NCBI RefSeq assembly: GCF_000612625.1 | Contig: NZ_CCAS010000033.1 | Location: 1 to 50,616 of the forward strand | DNA: 50,616 nucleotides | Source: Neobacillus jeddahensis | GTDB taxonomy: Bacteria; Bacillota; Bacilli; Bacillales; Cytobacillaceae | Direction: 5' to 3' | Shown: in pieces, positions 15,480-23,398 of the stretch | Position numbering within the stretch: the stretch's first letter is position 1 | Layout of the letters: each line of letters starts with the position of its first letter | Position numbers and translations under genes: made by a program | The notes under the pieces: generated by a model | Seen by the model: only the letters and a program-made list of their open reading frames with translations | What the model was told of the DNA's origin: nothing | The model's database searches: none

Positions 15480-15854
15480 ATGGTCCAATCAATCAATACA
15501 AAAGTCGATTTAGTTATAGATGCAACCTCACATGCAGGGATGACAGATTATGGTAAAATTATGATTGGAGACAAAGGATTTGAATTCTTCAATAATCGTG
15601 ATGCTCGTAAGTTTATCCAAATTCCTTGGGAAGAAGTTGATTACGTGATCGCTTCAGTCATGTTCAAAGGGAAATGGATCCCACGTTATGCTATCCAATC
15701 TAAGCGAAATGGGACGTATACATTTTCTTCTAAAGAGCAGAAAAAAGTTTTGCGAGCCATTCGTGAATACGTTGATCCGAATCGTATGGTCCAATCCTTA
15801 AGTTTCTTTGATATTATCAAACGCGGCTTGAAGAGTACATTTACGAAGAAATAG
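15480..15854 (+). CDS. manO: ManO, DUF956 protein of the mannose PTS locus
   Basis: 124 residues. The pattern MIGDKGFEFFNNRDARKFIQIPW, then VIASVMFKGKWIPRYAI and the C-terminal RAIREYV match the DUF956/ManO family, small cytoplasmic proteins encoded with mannose-family PTS operons in Bacillota and proposed to regulate them. It has no membrane segment and no known catalytic residues. It has its own promoter and lies 430 bp upstream of the IIAB gene, separated by structured DNA with two hairpins, so it is probably a separate unit. The weak GGAG at about 9 nt before the ATG is the ribosome site. Confidence 0.85.
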   Translation: MVQSINTKVDLVIDATSHAGMTDYGKIMIGDKGFEFFNNRDARKFIQIPWEEVDYVIASVMFKGKWIPRYAIQSKRNGTYTFSSKEQKKVLRAIREYVDPNRMVQSLSFFDIIKRGLKSTFTKK

Positions 15855-15960
15855 TTTTACATACAAGATGAGTTGAAACTTGTATTATTTTGTTGGGACA
15901 AATCCAAAACAGTGACGTTGAAATATAAATGCAAACAAAAATAAAAAAATAATTTCCCTC

Positions 15961-16030
15961 TTGAAAGAGAAATATCCGGTATGCTATAATATTTCTGCAA
16001 GCTCATTAAAGTGATGCAGAAGCTTTTTTT
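15961..16030 (+). promoter_or_regulatory. Promoter-like element running into a terminator-like hairpin
   Basis: TTGAAA (15961-15966), 18-bp spacer and TATAAT (15985-15990) form a near-consensus promoter. Immediately after it TTCTGCA (15993-15999) pairs with TGCAGAA (16015-16021), followed by GC and a T-run. The predicted start (about 15997) falls inside the left arm, so a transcript from this promoter could not form the full stem. The hairpin may instead end readthrough from manO, while the promoter would serve the man operon. A half palindrome (CTCTTGAAAGAG) covers the -35 box. Confidence 0.5.
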
Positions 16031-16038
16031 ATACTACG

Positions 16039-16053
16039 TTTAAAGCGTTTGCA
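16039..16053. promoter_or_regulatory. cre-like CcpA site
   Basis: TTTAAAGCGTTTGCA matches the catabolite-responsive element pattern (WTGnAAnCGnWnnCW) except for T in place of G at the third position. It lies downstream of the promoter-like element, where CcpA binding would repress the mannose PTS operon. Confidence 0.5.
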
Positions 16054-16101
16054 AGATAAATTTAAATAGCCATTATTTTTTACGTGTTACTGATTCGATC
16101 A

Positions 16102-16244
16102 GGCATGAGTGAAAAGTATTGATTGAAATGAAGAATAAGGGGAATTCTATACCCATATCTTCATTAAATCTACTTTTTGCTCATGCCTTTTTTATTTTTT
16201 TGTTGAAACTGTAACCGCTTTAGATGAGCTGGAAAGTAGATTTA
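16102..16244 (+). promoter_or_regulatory. Leader RNA with competing hairpins upstream of the mannose PTS
   Basis: Segment A (16102-16118, GGCATGAGTGAAAAGTA) pairs with B (16171-16187) as a 17-bp stem with two mismatches. The inner arms AATGAAGA/TCTTCATT extend the structure, and a T-run at 16188-16201 makes it a terminator. A third segment C (16224-16244) repeats A in sense and can pair with B instead (TAAATCTACTTT is fully complementary, then GCTCAT). A-B and B-C exclude each other. The gene starts at 16289 with AGGAGG. I infer a regulated attenuator or an RNA-stability switch. Confidence 0.6.
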
Positions 16245-16288
16245 CCATGTTTATTTAAGCTATCACAATAATAATAGGAGGTAAAAAG

Positions 16289-17260
16289 ATGGTAGGGATT
16301 ATCATTGCTAGTCACGGTGAATTTGCCAATGGTATCTTGCAATCTGGAGCGATGATCTTTGGAGAGCAAGAAAATGTAAAAGCTGTTACATTGATGCCGA
16401 GCGAAGGACCTGATGATGTAAAGGCAAAAATGAAAGAAGCAATCGCCTCTTTCGACAACCAAGACGAAGTATTATTCTTAGTCGATCTTTGGGGTGGAAC
16501 TCCTTTCAACCAAGCCAACAGCTTGCTTGAAGATCACAAAGACAAATGGGCAATCGTTGCTGGTATGAACTTACCAATGGTGATTGAAGCTTATGCATCG
16601 CGCTTCTCAATGAACACAGCACATGAAATTGCCGCTCATATTTTGGGCACAGCTAAAGAAGGGGTTAAAGTACAACCTGAGGAATTAGAACCAGCCGCAA
16701 CATCTGTTAAAGCTGCTGCCGGGTTATCAAATGCAGGAGCCCCTGGTAAATTTGAATACGTGTTAGCACGTATCGACTCACGACTTCTTCATGGACAGGT
16801 AGCAACTGCTTGGACCAAAACGACACAGCCTACACGTATCATCGTTGTATCTGATGCAGTAGCTAAGGATGACCTTCGTAAGAAATTGATCCAACAGGCT
16901 GCTCCTCCAGGTGTAAAGGCACACGTTGTTCCAATCGATAAAATGATCGAACTTGCAAAAGATGATCAACACTTCGGTGGCCAGCGCGCGTTGCTTCTTT
17001 TTGAGAACCCACAAGATGCGCTTAGAGCGGTTGAAGGCGGCGTTCCACTTACGACCATCAACGTTGGTTCTATGGCACACTCACCTGGTAAAGTTCAACC
17101 GAATAAGGTGTTGGCCTTTAGCCAAGAGGATATTAATACGTTCAATAAGTTAAAAGAAATTGGATTAAACTTCGATGTACGTAAAGTTCCGAACGATTCA
17201 AAAGGAAACATGGATGAAATTGTCAAGAAGGCTCAAGAGGAGCTTAAAAAACAAAAATAA
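16289..17260 (+). CDS. manX: Mannose-family PTS EIIAB component
   Basis: 323 residues. Residues 1-135 are the IIA domain, with the phosphorylated His9 in IIASHGEFA and the FLVDLWGGTPFN segment. After an Ala/Pro-rich linker (about 136-153), the IIB domain (154-323) has its phosphorylated His168 in RIDSRLLHGQV. The protein takes phosphate from HPr and passes it to the sugar brought in by IIC-IID; family substrates are mannose, glucose, fructose-like hexoses and amino sugars. It is soluble in the cytoplasm. It is first of three tightly linked genes (33 nt to the IIC gene), each with strong ribosome sites. It is likely controlled by the structured leader and the cre-like site upstream. Confidence 0.95.
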   Translation: MVGIIIASHGEFANGILQSGAMIFGEQENVKAVTLMPSEGPDDVKAKMKEAIASFDNQDEVLFLVDLWGGTPFNQANSLLEDHKDKWAIVAGMNLPMVIEAYASRFSMNTAHEIAAHILGTAKEGVKVQPEELEPAATSVKAAAGLSNAGAPGKFEYVLARIDSRLLHGQVATAWTKTTQPTRIIVVSDAVAKDDLRKKLIQQAAPPGVKAHVVPIDKMIELAKDDQHFGGQRALLLFENPQDALRAVEGGVPLTTINVGSMAHSPGKVQPNKVLAFSQEDINTFNKLKEIGLNFDVRKVPNDSKGNMDEIVKKAQEELKKQK

Positions 17261-17293
17261 TCCTATTATCAGGGAAAACGGAGGATTAATATC

Positions 17294-18100
17294 ATGGATT
17301 TGAATATGATTCAAATAATATTAGTCGTTATCGTCGCATTTTTAGCTGGTATAGAAGGTATTTTGGATGAATTCCAATTCCACCAACCACTCATTGCTTG
17401 TACGTTAATCGGCTTAGTTACAGGAGACTTAGTACCATGTCTTATCTTAGGTGGTACGCTTCAACTGATCGCTTTAGGTTGGGCAAACATCGGAGCTGCC
17501 GTAGCACCGGATGCTGCGTTAGCATCAGTTGCCTCTGCAATTATTTTAGTTTTAAGTGGACAAGGTAAAGCCGGCGTGTCTTCGGCAATTGCGATTGCTG
17601 TTCCGCTTGCAGTTGCTGGCCTTTTATTAACAATTATCGTTCGTACGCTAGCAACAGCAGTTGTCCACTTTATGGATGCTGCAGCTCAAGAAGGAAACAT
17701 CAAGAAAGTTGAATTTTGGCAAATTGTTGCTATCTGCATGCAAGGGTTACGTATTGCCATTCCAGCTGCATTAATCGTAGCTATTGGTGCAGATCCGGTT
17801 AGAGACTTACTCACATCTATGCCAACTTGGTTGACAGAAGGTTTAGCGATCGGTGGGGGAATGGTTGTAGCAGTCGGTTATGCAATGGTTATTAACATGA
17901 TGGCTACAAAAGAAGTATGGCCATTCTTCGCAATTGGTTTCGTATTAGCGACAGTTTCACAAATCACACTCATCGGTCTAGGTGCTATCGGTGTGGCTCT
18001 TGCACTTATCTATTTAGCGCTTTCTAAACAAGGTGGTTCAGGTAATGGCGGAAACGGAAACACTGGTGATCCACTAGGCGATATTATTGATAGTTACTAA
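17294..18100 (+). CDS. manY: Mannose-family PTS EIIC component
   Basis: 268 residues, very hydrophobic. It is the IIC channel subunit of the mannose (man) PTS family, recognisable by EGILDEFQFHQPLIACTLIGLVTGDL near the N-terminus and the Gly-rich LGGTLQLIALGWANIGAAVAPD loop that binds sugar. It forms a membrane complex with IID. Start ATG at 17294 follows ACGGAGG. The C-terminus carries a short Gly/Asn-rich tail (GGSGNGGNGN), not needed for the fold. It is followed by the IID gene after 18 nt. Confidence 0.94.
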   Translation: MDLNMIQIILVVIVAFLAGIEGILDEFQFHQPLIACTLIGLVTGDLVPCLILGGTLQLIALGWANIGAAVAPDAALASVASAIILVLSGQGKAGVSSAIAIAVPLAVAGLLLTIIVRTLATAVVHFMDAAAQEGNIKKVEFWQIVAICMQGLRIAIPAALIVAIGADPVRDLLTSMPTWLTEGLAIGGGMVVAVGYAMVINMMATKEVWPFFAIGFVLATVSQITLIGLGAIGVALALIYLALSKQGGSGNGGNGNTGDPLGDIIDSY

Positions 18101-18118
18101 GAAGGAGGGAACATAAAA

Positions 18119-19030
18119 ATGGCAAATGAATTGAGATTATCAAAAAAAGATCGTATTTCTGTTTGGTGGCGTTCCACTTTCCTTCAAGGTTCTTGGAACT
18201 ATGAACGTATGCAAAACGGTGGTTGGGCATATACGATGATTCCGGCTATCAAAAAATTATATAAAAGTAAAGAAGATCGTGCTGCTGCACTAAAACGTCA
18301 TTTAGAGTTCTTTAATACTCACCCATATGTAGCTTCACCAATTATTGGTGTAACGTTAGCGCTTGAAGAAGAACGTGCAAATGGTGCACCGGTTGACGAC
18401 ACAGCCATTCAAGGGGTTAAAGTTGGGATGATGGGGCCTTTAGCAGGTATCGGGGATCCAGTTTTCTGGTTCACGGTTAGACCAATCCTTGGTGCGTTAG
18501 GCGCTTCTCTTGCATTGACTGGTAACATCCTTGGCCCGATTATTTTCTTCGTTTTATGGAATCTCATTCGTATGGGCTTCACTTGGTATACGCAAGAATT
18601 TGGTTACAAAGCTGGTTCTAAAATTACGGACGATTTATCTGGTGGAGTCCTTCAAGATATTACAAAAGGTGCATCTATCCTAGGTATGTTCATCCTTGGT
18701 TCACTAGTTAACCGTTGGGTATCTGTAAAATTTGCGCCGGTTGTATCAGAAGTTGATCTTTCCAAAGGTGCTTATATCGACTGGAAAAATTTACCCGCCG
18801 GAGCAGAAGGTATTAAAACTGCATTACAACAGCAAGCTTCGGGTCTTTCATTAGAACCTGTTAAAGTAACTACTTTACAAGCCAACTTGGACAGCTTAAT
18901 TCCTGGTTTAGCTGGACTCTTAATCACATTCCTTTGCATGTGGCTGCTTAAGAAGAAAGTTTCTCCAATCGTTATGATCCTTGGATTGTTCGTGGTGGGT
19001 ATCGTCTTCCACTTAATCCACTTAATGTAA
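18119..19030 (+). CDS. manZ: Mannose-family PTS EIID component
   Basis: 303 residues. Typical IID features: an N-terminal amphipathic part with FLQGSWNYERMQNGGWAYT, the HLEFFNTHPYVASPIIGVTLALEEE segment, then GVKVGMMGPLAGIGDPVFW and a C-terminal membrane helix bundle. IID occurs only in the mannose family and completes the sugar-translocating complex with IIC. In lactic acid bacteria and Listeria the same IIC-IID pair is the receptor for class IIa bacteriocins. Strong AAGGAGGG ribosome site. It is the last gene of the operon and is followed by a hairpin at 19050. Confidence 0.94.
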   Translation: MANELRLSKKDRISVWWRSTFLQGSWNYERMQNGGWAYTMIPAIKKLYKSKEDRAAALKRHLEFFNTHPYVASPIIGVTLALEEERANGAPVDDTAIQGVKVGMMGPLAGIGDPVFWFTVRPILGALGASLALTGNILGPIIFFVLWNLIRMGFTWYTQEFGYKAGSKITDDLSGGVLQDITKGASILGMFILGSLVNRWVSVKFAPVVSEVDLSKGAYIDWKNLPAGAEGIKTALQQQASGLSLEPVKVTTLQANLDSLIPGLAGLLITFLCMWLLKKKVSPIVMILGLFVVGIVFHLIHLM

Positions 19031-19046
19031 TAAATTTACTATAGCA

Positions 19047-19087
19047 AAGGCACCTATCTCTGACTCTAACGTGGATAGGTGCTCTTT
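19047..19087 (+). terminator. Terminator-like hairpin after manZ
   Basis: AAAG-GCACCTATC (19047-19058) pairs with GATAGGTGC (19074-19082), and CTTT follows. The T-run is short, so readthrough into the oxidoreductase gene at 19116 is possible. Confidence 0.6.
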
Positions 19088-19115
19088 GTATTAATATATA
19101 TTTAAGGGGGCTGCT

Positions 19116-20132
19116 ATGCTTACTATTGGTTATATTGGAAACGGGAAAAGCACGAACAGATATCATCTGCCGTTCGCACTGCAAAGAGAGAATATAAAGG
19201 TAAAAACCATTTATCAAAGAAATCCTAACCATGAAAGTTGGGATCGGATTGCAGGAGTAAATTATACTTCTAATTTAGCTGAACTATTAAATGATAAGGA
19301 CATTCAGCTCATTGTGCTTTGTACAAGACATGACAGTCATTATGAATATGCAAAATTAGTATTAAACAAAAATAAACACTGTTTGGTGGAAAAACCTTTT
19401 ATGGAAACCTCAGAACAGGCAAAAGAAATATTTGCACTGGCAAGAGAGAAAGGATTACTTGTTCAGACATATCAAAACAGACGTTTTGATAGTGATTTTT
19501 TAACCGTTCAAAAGGTCATTGAAGAAGGGAAACTAGGGGACTTGCTGGAAGTGGAAATGCATTATGACTATTATCGTCCCGAAGTACCAGAGTCTGTTCA
19601 TTCTTTTGATCCTATTTCGTCATTCTTATATGGACATGGCTGTCATACCCTAGATCAGGTGATCAGCTATTTTGGCAAGCCTGATCATATCCATTATGAT
19701 GTAAGGCAATTATTAGGACAAGGAAGAATGAATGATTATTTTGATTTAGATCTAAATTACGGTAAGTTAAAAGTATCTGTAAAATCCAGTTATTTTAGAC
19801 TGAAAGAAAGACCTAGCTTCGTCGTTCATGGCAAAAAAGGATGCTTTGTGAAAGAAACCAAAGATCGTCAGGAAGAACACTTAAAGATGTTTTACATGCC
19901 TGATAACAAAGATTTTGGTATCGATACAATCAAACATTATGGTGTACTGACATATATTGATGAAGAAGGTACTATCCACGAAGAAACAGTGAAATCCGTA
20001 AATGGTGATTATGGACGAGTATATGATGATTTATATGAAGCGATCATAAATGGTAAAGAAAAGACCATTACAGACGAACAGACACTGCTGCAAATGGAAA
20101 TATTAGAAACTGGAGTTAAAAACTTAAAGTAA
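19116..20132 (+). CDS. Gfo/Idh/MocA-family oxidoreductase
   Basis: 338 residues. The N-terminal Rossmann fold begins MLTIGYIGNGKSTNRYHLP, followed by IQLIVLCTRHDSHYEYAKL and the family's EKP signature (CLVEKPFMETSEQAKEIF), where Lys takes part in hydride transfer. The middle has DQVISYFGKP, the usual beta-sheet domain. Members oxidise or reduce sugars and inositols with NAD(P); the substrate is not evident here. Its place right behind the mannose PTS and a weak terminator makes a role in metabolising an imported sugar plausible. AAGGGG precedes the ATG. Confidence 0.88.
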   Translation: MLTIGYIGNGKSTNRYHLPFALQRENIKVKTIYQRNPNHESWDRIAGVNYTSNLAELLNDKDIQLIVLCTRHDSHYEYAKLVLNKNKHCLVEKPFMETSEQAKEIFALAREKGLLVQTYQNRRFDSDFLTVQKVIEEGKLGDLLEVEMHYDYYRPEVPESVHSFDPISSFLYGHGCHTLDQVISYFGKPDHIHYDVRQLLGQGRMNDYFDLDLNYGKLKVSVKSSYFRLKERPSFVVHGKKGCFVKETKDRQEEHLKMFYMPDNKDFGIDTIKHYGVLTYIDEEGTIHEETVKSVNGDYGRVYDDLYEAIINGKEKTITDEQTLLQMEILETGVKNLK

Positions 20133-20170
20133 AATTAAAGGCTGTATCTGTAGCGGCTATGTTTATTGCA

Positions 20171-20205
20171 AAAACCACTTCCTAAAAATGAGGGAGTGGT
20201 TTTTT
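20171..20205 (+). terminator. Intrinsic terminator
   Basis: AAAACCACTTCC pairs with GGGAGTGGTTTT (one G·T pair), with T's after it, about 40 bp behind the oxidoreductase gene. From 20206 to 20442 no gene is seen. Confidence 0.85.
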
Positions 20206-20442
20206 GTGTTATGACCATTTTTTTATCAAGATTTTCTGGATGACAGACATTTTTAGAACCACATTGAATGAAAGTATATCTGGCTTAGAATTTCACCTTT
20301 GGATAAAACTTTTTCAAAAATAGATGGCTTATGTATAGACAGTGTTAAAATACCCCCTTTAGGAAAAATTAACAATTTGTTGGTCCTTATTTTTCTGAAA
20401 ATGCAGAAAGGTTGGTATAAAAAAATATTTGTAAAGTATAGT

Positions 20443-20696
20443 TAAACAAACATTAGAGAAGAGATTTGACTTACAGGTTTTGGTGGAAAATAATTCACGG
20501 GCAATGACGCTTGGAGAGTATTGGCATAGGAATGAAAGCGCTATCAAACATCTTGGGCTCATCCGGTGAGCGAGTACTGATAGGCAAACTGAGAGAGGAA
20601 ACGATTATTGAAGTAAGTAAACTAGGCGATGATATAACAGTACTTGGAGCGGCGGCATTATTGCTGAATGAGTTGTTCTATTGTTCCATCGAATGA
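20443..20696 (+). pseudogene. ROK-family protein remnant (repressor or sugar kinase)
   Basis: Two pieces in different frames match the ROK family (NagC/XylR repressors and glucokinases). The first (about 20443-20575) has LEKRFDLQVLVENNSRAMTL, the segment where ROK proteins carry VEN(D/N)xxAxAxGE. The second (20511-20696) ends with SKLGDDITVLGAAALLLNELF, the standard ROK C-terminus. The N-terminal DNA-binding or ATP-binding part and the zinc-binding segment are gone and a frameshift separates the pieces. It sits just in front of a PTS operon, so it may be the dead former regulator of that operon. Confidence 0.75.
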
Positions 20697-20952
20697 ATAA
20701 ATACTAGTTAAATAGACTTTCTTCTTATTGCCTTCACATTACAAAGGGTTCCATCTTTAGAATCTTTATAGGCTGATTCACCCAGAGCTCTATTAGTACT
20801 GGATGAAGCATCATGTTATTTTAGGCGCAAACTTGAAGGGGGGAATGCGATCGAGTCAACACAAAAGGACATGTAAGAAAAAGCTGCCCGTTTTTGACCC
20901 GGTCTTTGGCTGCATAAACACATTTTTTCATTCCTTTAAGGAGGTAAAGTTC

Positions 20953-22392
20953 ATGCAAGTTCTAATAGCATGGTTGGAGAAGTATTTTCTCCCTCTTGCG
21001 GGTAAAATTGGGGGCCAAAAGCATCTAGTAGCTTTAAGGGATGCCTTTATTGGAACTATACCGGCAACGATGGCTGGCTCTGTGGCTGTTATGATTAATG
21101 CACTTATACGAGATCTGCCGCCACAATTCTTTGACAATTATGACGGAAGCACGATTCCGGTCATTAGAGAAATTATTACGATTAATGGATATGTATGGAA
21201 TGGAACACTCGCAATTGCTGGTCTGATCTTTGTGTTTTCCTGGGGATATAACATTGCCAGAGCTTACGGAGTAAACGAGCTATCTGGGGGTATTGTTTCC
21301 ACAGCTGCTTCACTTGCTGGAATTACGTTCTCTTTCTCCGGTGGAATTTCAGGATTGAAATTGGACGCAGCTACAGTAGATGCGATCAATGCGGCCGGGT
21401 GGTCGGCAACTGGCGATAGTATTACAGCAGCTGGCTGGGGCTGGCTCCCATTGAACAACTTGGATGCTAATTTCTTCTTTACGGCTATGATTATCGGTTT
21501 TGTAGCGACGATGATATATGTCAAATTGATGTTGAAGGATATTACGATTAAGTTACCGGATTCTGTACCACCAGCCATTTCGAAAGCCTTTGCATCGATC
21601 ATTCCGGCAACTGTTGCTCTCTATATTGTTGCTATTTTCTATTTTGTCTTCTCCAAGATTGTGCCGGATATGACTTTCTTACAATGGTTGCAAAAAACAG
21701 TTGCTCAGCCGCTTATTGGGGTATCGCAAGGGTTTGGAGCAGTTGTCCTGGTTGCCTTGTTCGTTCAGTTATTCTGGTTCTTCGGGATCCATGGACCGAA
21801 CGTTCTTGCACCGATCTTGGAAGGGGTTTTCGGTGTTGCCCAATTGAAAAACGTTAACCTGTTCCAACAGGGTGGAGCTGATTTGGTCATTTCTGAAGGA
21901 TACAAGTGGGTGCGTGGATCATTTGATGCTTATGCCTGGTATGGCGGCTCCGGCGGAACGATTGTTTTGGTTATAGCACTGCTTCTCTTTTCGAAACGGA
22001 AAGATTACCGGACTGTTGCCAATTTGTCGGTAGGACCGGGGATTTTTAATATCAATGAACCAATCATGTTCGGTTTGCCAATTGTCTTGAACCCGATGAT
22101 GCTCATTCCGTTCTTGCTTACACCAGTTATATCTGTTTCGATCGGTTACTGGGCGACGATGTGGGGATGGGTCGATCCGGTCTCTGTACCAGTAGCTTGG
22201 GTTACTCCGCCGTTCATATTATCCTTCTTGGCAACAGGGTCAGACTGGCGAGCCCCAATTGTGACATTGGTCGCCATGGTAGTATCATTCGTGATTTGGA
22301 TTCCATTTGTCATCGCAGCAAACAAGTTGGATCCGGATTTGGGACATGAAAACAAGATCACGACAGATGTAGGGAATGGCAAGTCTGTTTAA
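20953..22392 (+). CDS. PTS EIIC component, cellobiose/lactose family
   Basis: About 479 residues with around ten membrane segments. Landmarks of the Lac-family IIC: LRDAFIGTIPATMAGSVAV near the N-terminus, FFGIHGPNVLAPI in the middle (the sugar-binding region) and FNINEPIMFGLPIVLNP, which holds the Asn-Glu of the conserved NEP motif that contacts the sugar. The frame is open from 20803, but AAGGAGG lies 8 nt before ATG 20953, where the family homology begins. It works with the separately encoded IIB (24509) and IIA (24857). The other genes in between point to a phosphorylated disaccharide handled by MupG, but the sugar itself is unproven. Confidence 0.92.
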   Translation: MQVLIAWLEKYFLPLAGKIGGQKHLVALRDAFIGTIPATMAGSVAVMINALIRDLPPQFFDNYDGSTIPVIREIITINGYVWNGTLAIAGLIFVFSWGYNIARAYGVNELSGGIVSTAASLAGITFSFSGGISGLKLDAATVDAINAAGWSATGDSITAAGWGWLPLNNLDANFFFTAMIIGFVATMIYVKLMLKDITIKLPDSVPPAISKAFASIIPATVALYIVAIFYFVFSKIVPDMTFLQWLQKTVAQPLIGVSQGFGAVVLVALFVQLFWFFGIHGPNVLAPILEGVFGVAQLKNVNLFQQGGADLVISEGYKWVRGSFDAYAWYGGSGGTIVLVIALLLFSKRKDYRTVANLSVGPGIFNINEPIMFGLPIVLNPMMLIPFLLTPVISVSIGYWATMWGWVDPVSVPVAWVTPPFILSFLATGSDWRAPIVTLVAMVVSFVIWIPFVIAANKLDPDLGHENKITTDVGNGKSV

Positions 22393-22412
22393 GAATAAAC
22401 AGTTAACCGGGT

Positions 22413-22450
22413 AGGGTCACTTTCATAGTGAAGTGACTCAGCCCTCTTTT
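22413..22450 (+). other. Hairpin in the PTS operon between IIC and the next gene
   Basis: AGGGTCACTTTCA pairs with TGAAGTGACTCAGCCCT with small bulges, and CTTTT follows. A weak terminator at this place would lower expression of the downstream genes, or the stem could protect the 3' end of the IIC message. Confidence 0.5.
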
Positions 22451-22469
22451 CATAAGGAGAGTTGAAAAA

Positions 22470-22691
22470 ATGATTGAAATTAGTGCAGCAGTCCATCATG
22501 ACAAGATTATTGACCTATTGAATCATTTAGACGAGGAGGGGATTCAATTTACTTTTAAAGAAAAAAAGGGCATCAATCTTTATTTTGAAACAACCGCAGA
22601 CGATTTGGAAAAGGCAGCGAGATTGGTCAAATCAGCGATAAAAAATCAGCCTTGGGGTTCGGTTCTTTATTTCCGTTCCACTCCTGTCTAA
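22470..22691 (+). CDS. Small protein of the PTS/MupG operon, unknown
   Basis: 73 residues with a good AAGGAGAG ribosome site. It starts MIEISAAVHHDKIIDLLNHL and ends SVLYFRSTPV; alternating helix and strand with a compact hydrophobic pattern suggests a small ferredoxin-like alpha/beta domain. There are no signal, Cys or membrane segment. It lies between the IIC gene and a small membrane protein, 15 nt from the latter, so it belongs to the operon. It might be a small regulator of transport, but nothing in it identifies a function. Confidence 0.65.
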   Translation: MIEISAAVHHDKIIDLLNHLDEEGIQFTFKEKKGINLYFETTADDLEKAARLVKSAIKNQPWGSVLYFRSTPV

Positions 22692-22706
22692 AAAAGGATG
22701 ATGAAT

Positions 22707-22883
22707 ATGGCAAAATGGGGTTTATTTATCGTTAGCATCGGCTGTCTCTTATTACTATTTAGCGCAAATGCTAAAACAGGGAAGTACGATATTCTTAATC
22801 TGACCACAGCCCTCTTTCTTCTTATCGTTGGTGCCTTTATTCTTGTGAAGGAAAAGAGAAGAAATAAAACAGAAAAAGATTAG
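22707..22883 (+). CDS. Small two-helix membrane protein
   Basis: About 58 residues: helix 1 WGLFIVSIGCLLLLFSA, a short polar turn (NAKTGKYD), helix 2 LTTALFLLIVGAFILV and a strongly basic tail (KEKRRNKTEKD) expected in the cytoplasm. I choose ATG 22707 because AAAAAGG lies 9 nt before it; the ATGs at 22698 and 22701 are too close. It is placed 9 nt before the DUF3284 gene. Possibly an accessory subunit of the PTS permease; unknown family. Confidence 0.6.
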   Translation: MAKWGLFIVSIGCLLLLFSANAKTGKYDILNLTTALFLLIVGAFILVKEKRRNKTEKD

Positions 22884-22892
22884 GTGAATCTT

Positions 22893-23327
22893 ATGGAAAT
22901 AGTAAGAAAAATGAAGGTGCCGGTAGAATTTCTTTATGAGACGATTCTAAAATCGGTTTTGTCGGATATTCATTCCCAAACGGGAAAAAAAGTATCGGAG
23001 AAACAACTGGCAGGGTACGAATACGTCAAGACGTTCTCAAAAAATGCCAAAGCTACCATTAAGATCGAAGAAATCACCAATAACCAATCTTATCAATATC
23101 GAACAACTAGTAATAAACATGATTTTTTAGTAGCTTATCAGATTCGTCCGCTTACGGATGAGAGCTGTGAATTGCACTATAGTGAGAAAATGGAGTCCTT
23201 TGACTATCTTCAGAAATTAAATGATACGTTTATTGGCATTATTTGGTCTCCGTTGAAAAAAAGAAGATTTAGAGAAATGCTGAATCAAATAGAAGCGGCT
23301 TATGTAAAGGAAGTCGATGGAAAGTAA
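22893..23327 (+). CDS. DUF3284-domain protein
   Basis: About 144 residues, soluble. The sequence pattern (MKVPVEFLYETILKSVLSDI, then EYVKTFSKNAKATIKIE, YQYRTTSNKHDFLVAYQI and the C-terminal WSPLKKRRFREMLNQIE) matches the DUF3284 family, a START/ligand-binding-like small domain that is repeatedly found in cellobiose-type PTS operons. Its role is unknown; it could bind the imported sugar phosphate or act on the regulator. I prefer ATG 22893, which has TAGGTGA in front, over GTG 22884. Confidence 0.8.
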   Translation: MEIVRKMKVPVEFLYETILKSVLSDIHSQTGKKVSEKQLAGYEYVKTFSKNAKATIKIEEITNNQSYQYRTTSNKHDFLVAYQIRPLTDESCELHYSEKMESFDYLQKLNDTFIGIIWSPLKKRRFREMLNQIEAAYVKEVDGK

Positions 23328-23398
23328 TTCGAGGGAAAAGCGAAACTGAAAAATAAACCACCTTCATATAAAACAATCATTTAATCGGAGGAAGAAAG

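Noticed and set aside
15950..16288. Sigma-54 (-24/-12) promoter before the mannose PTS
   Set aside because: No TGGCA-N-TTGC pattern with the right spacing was found, although such promoters control this operon in some relatives.
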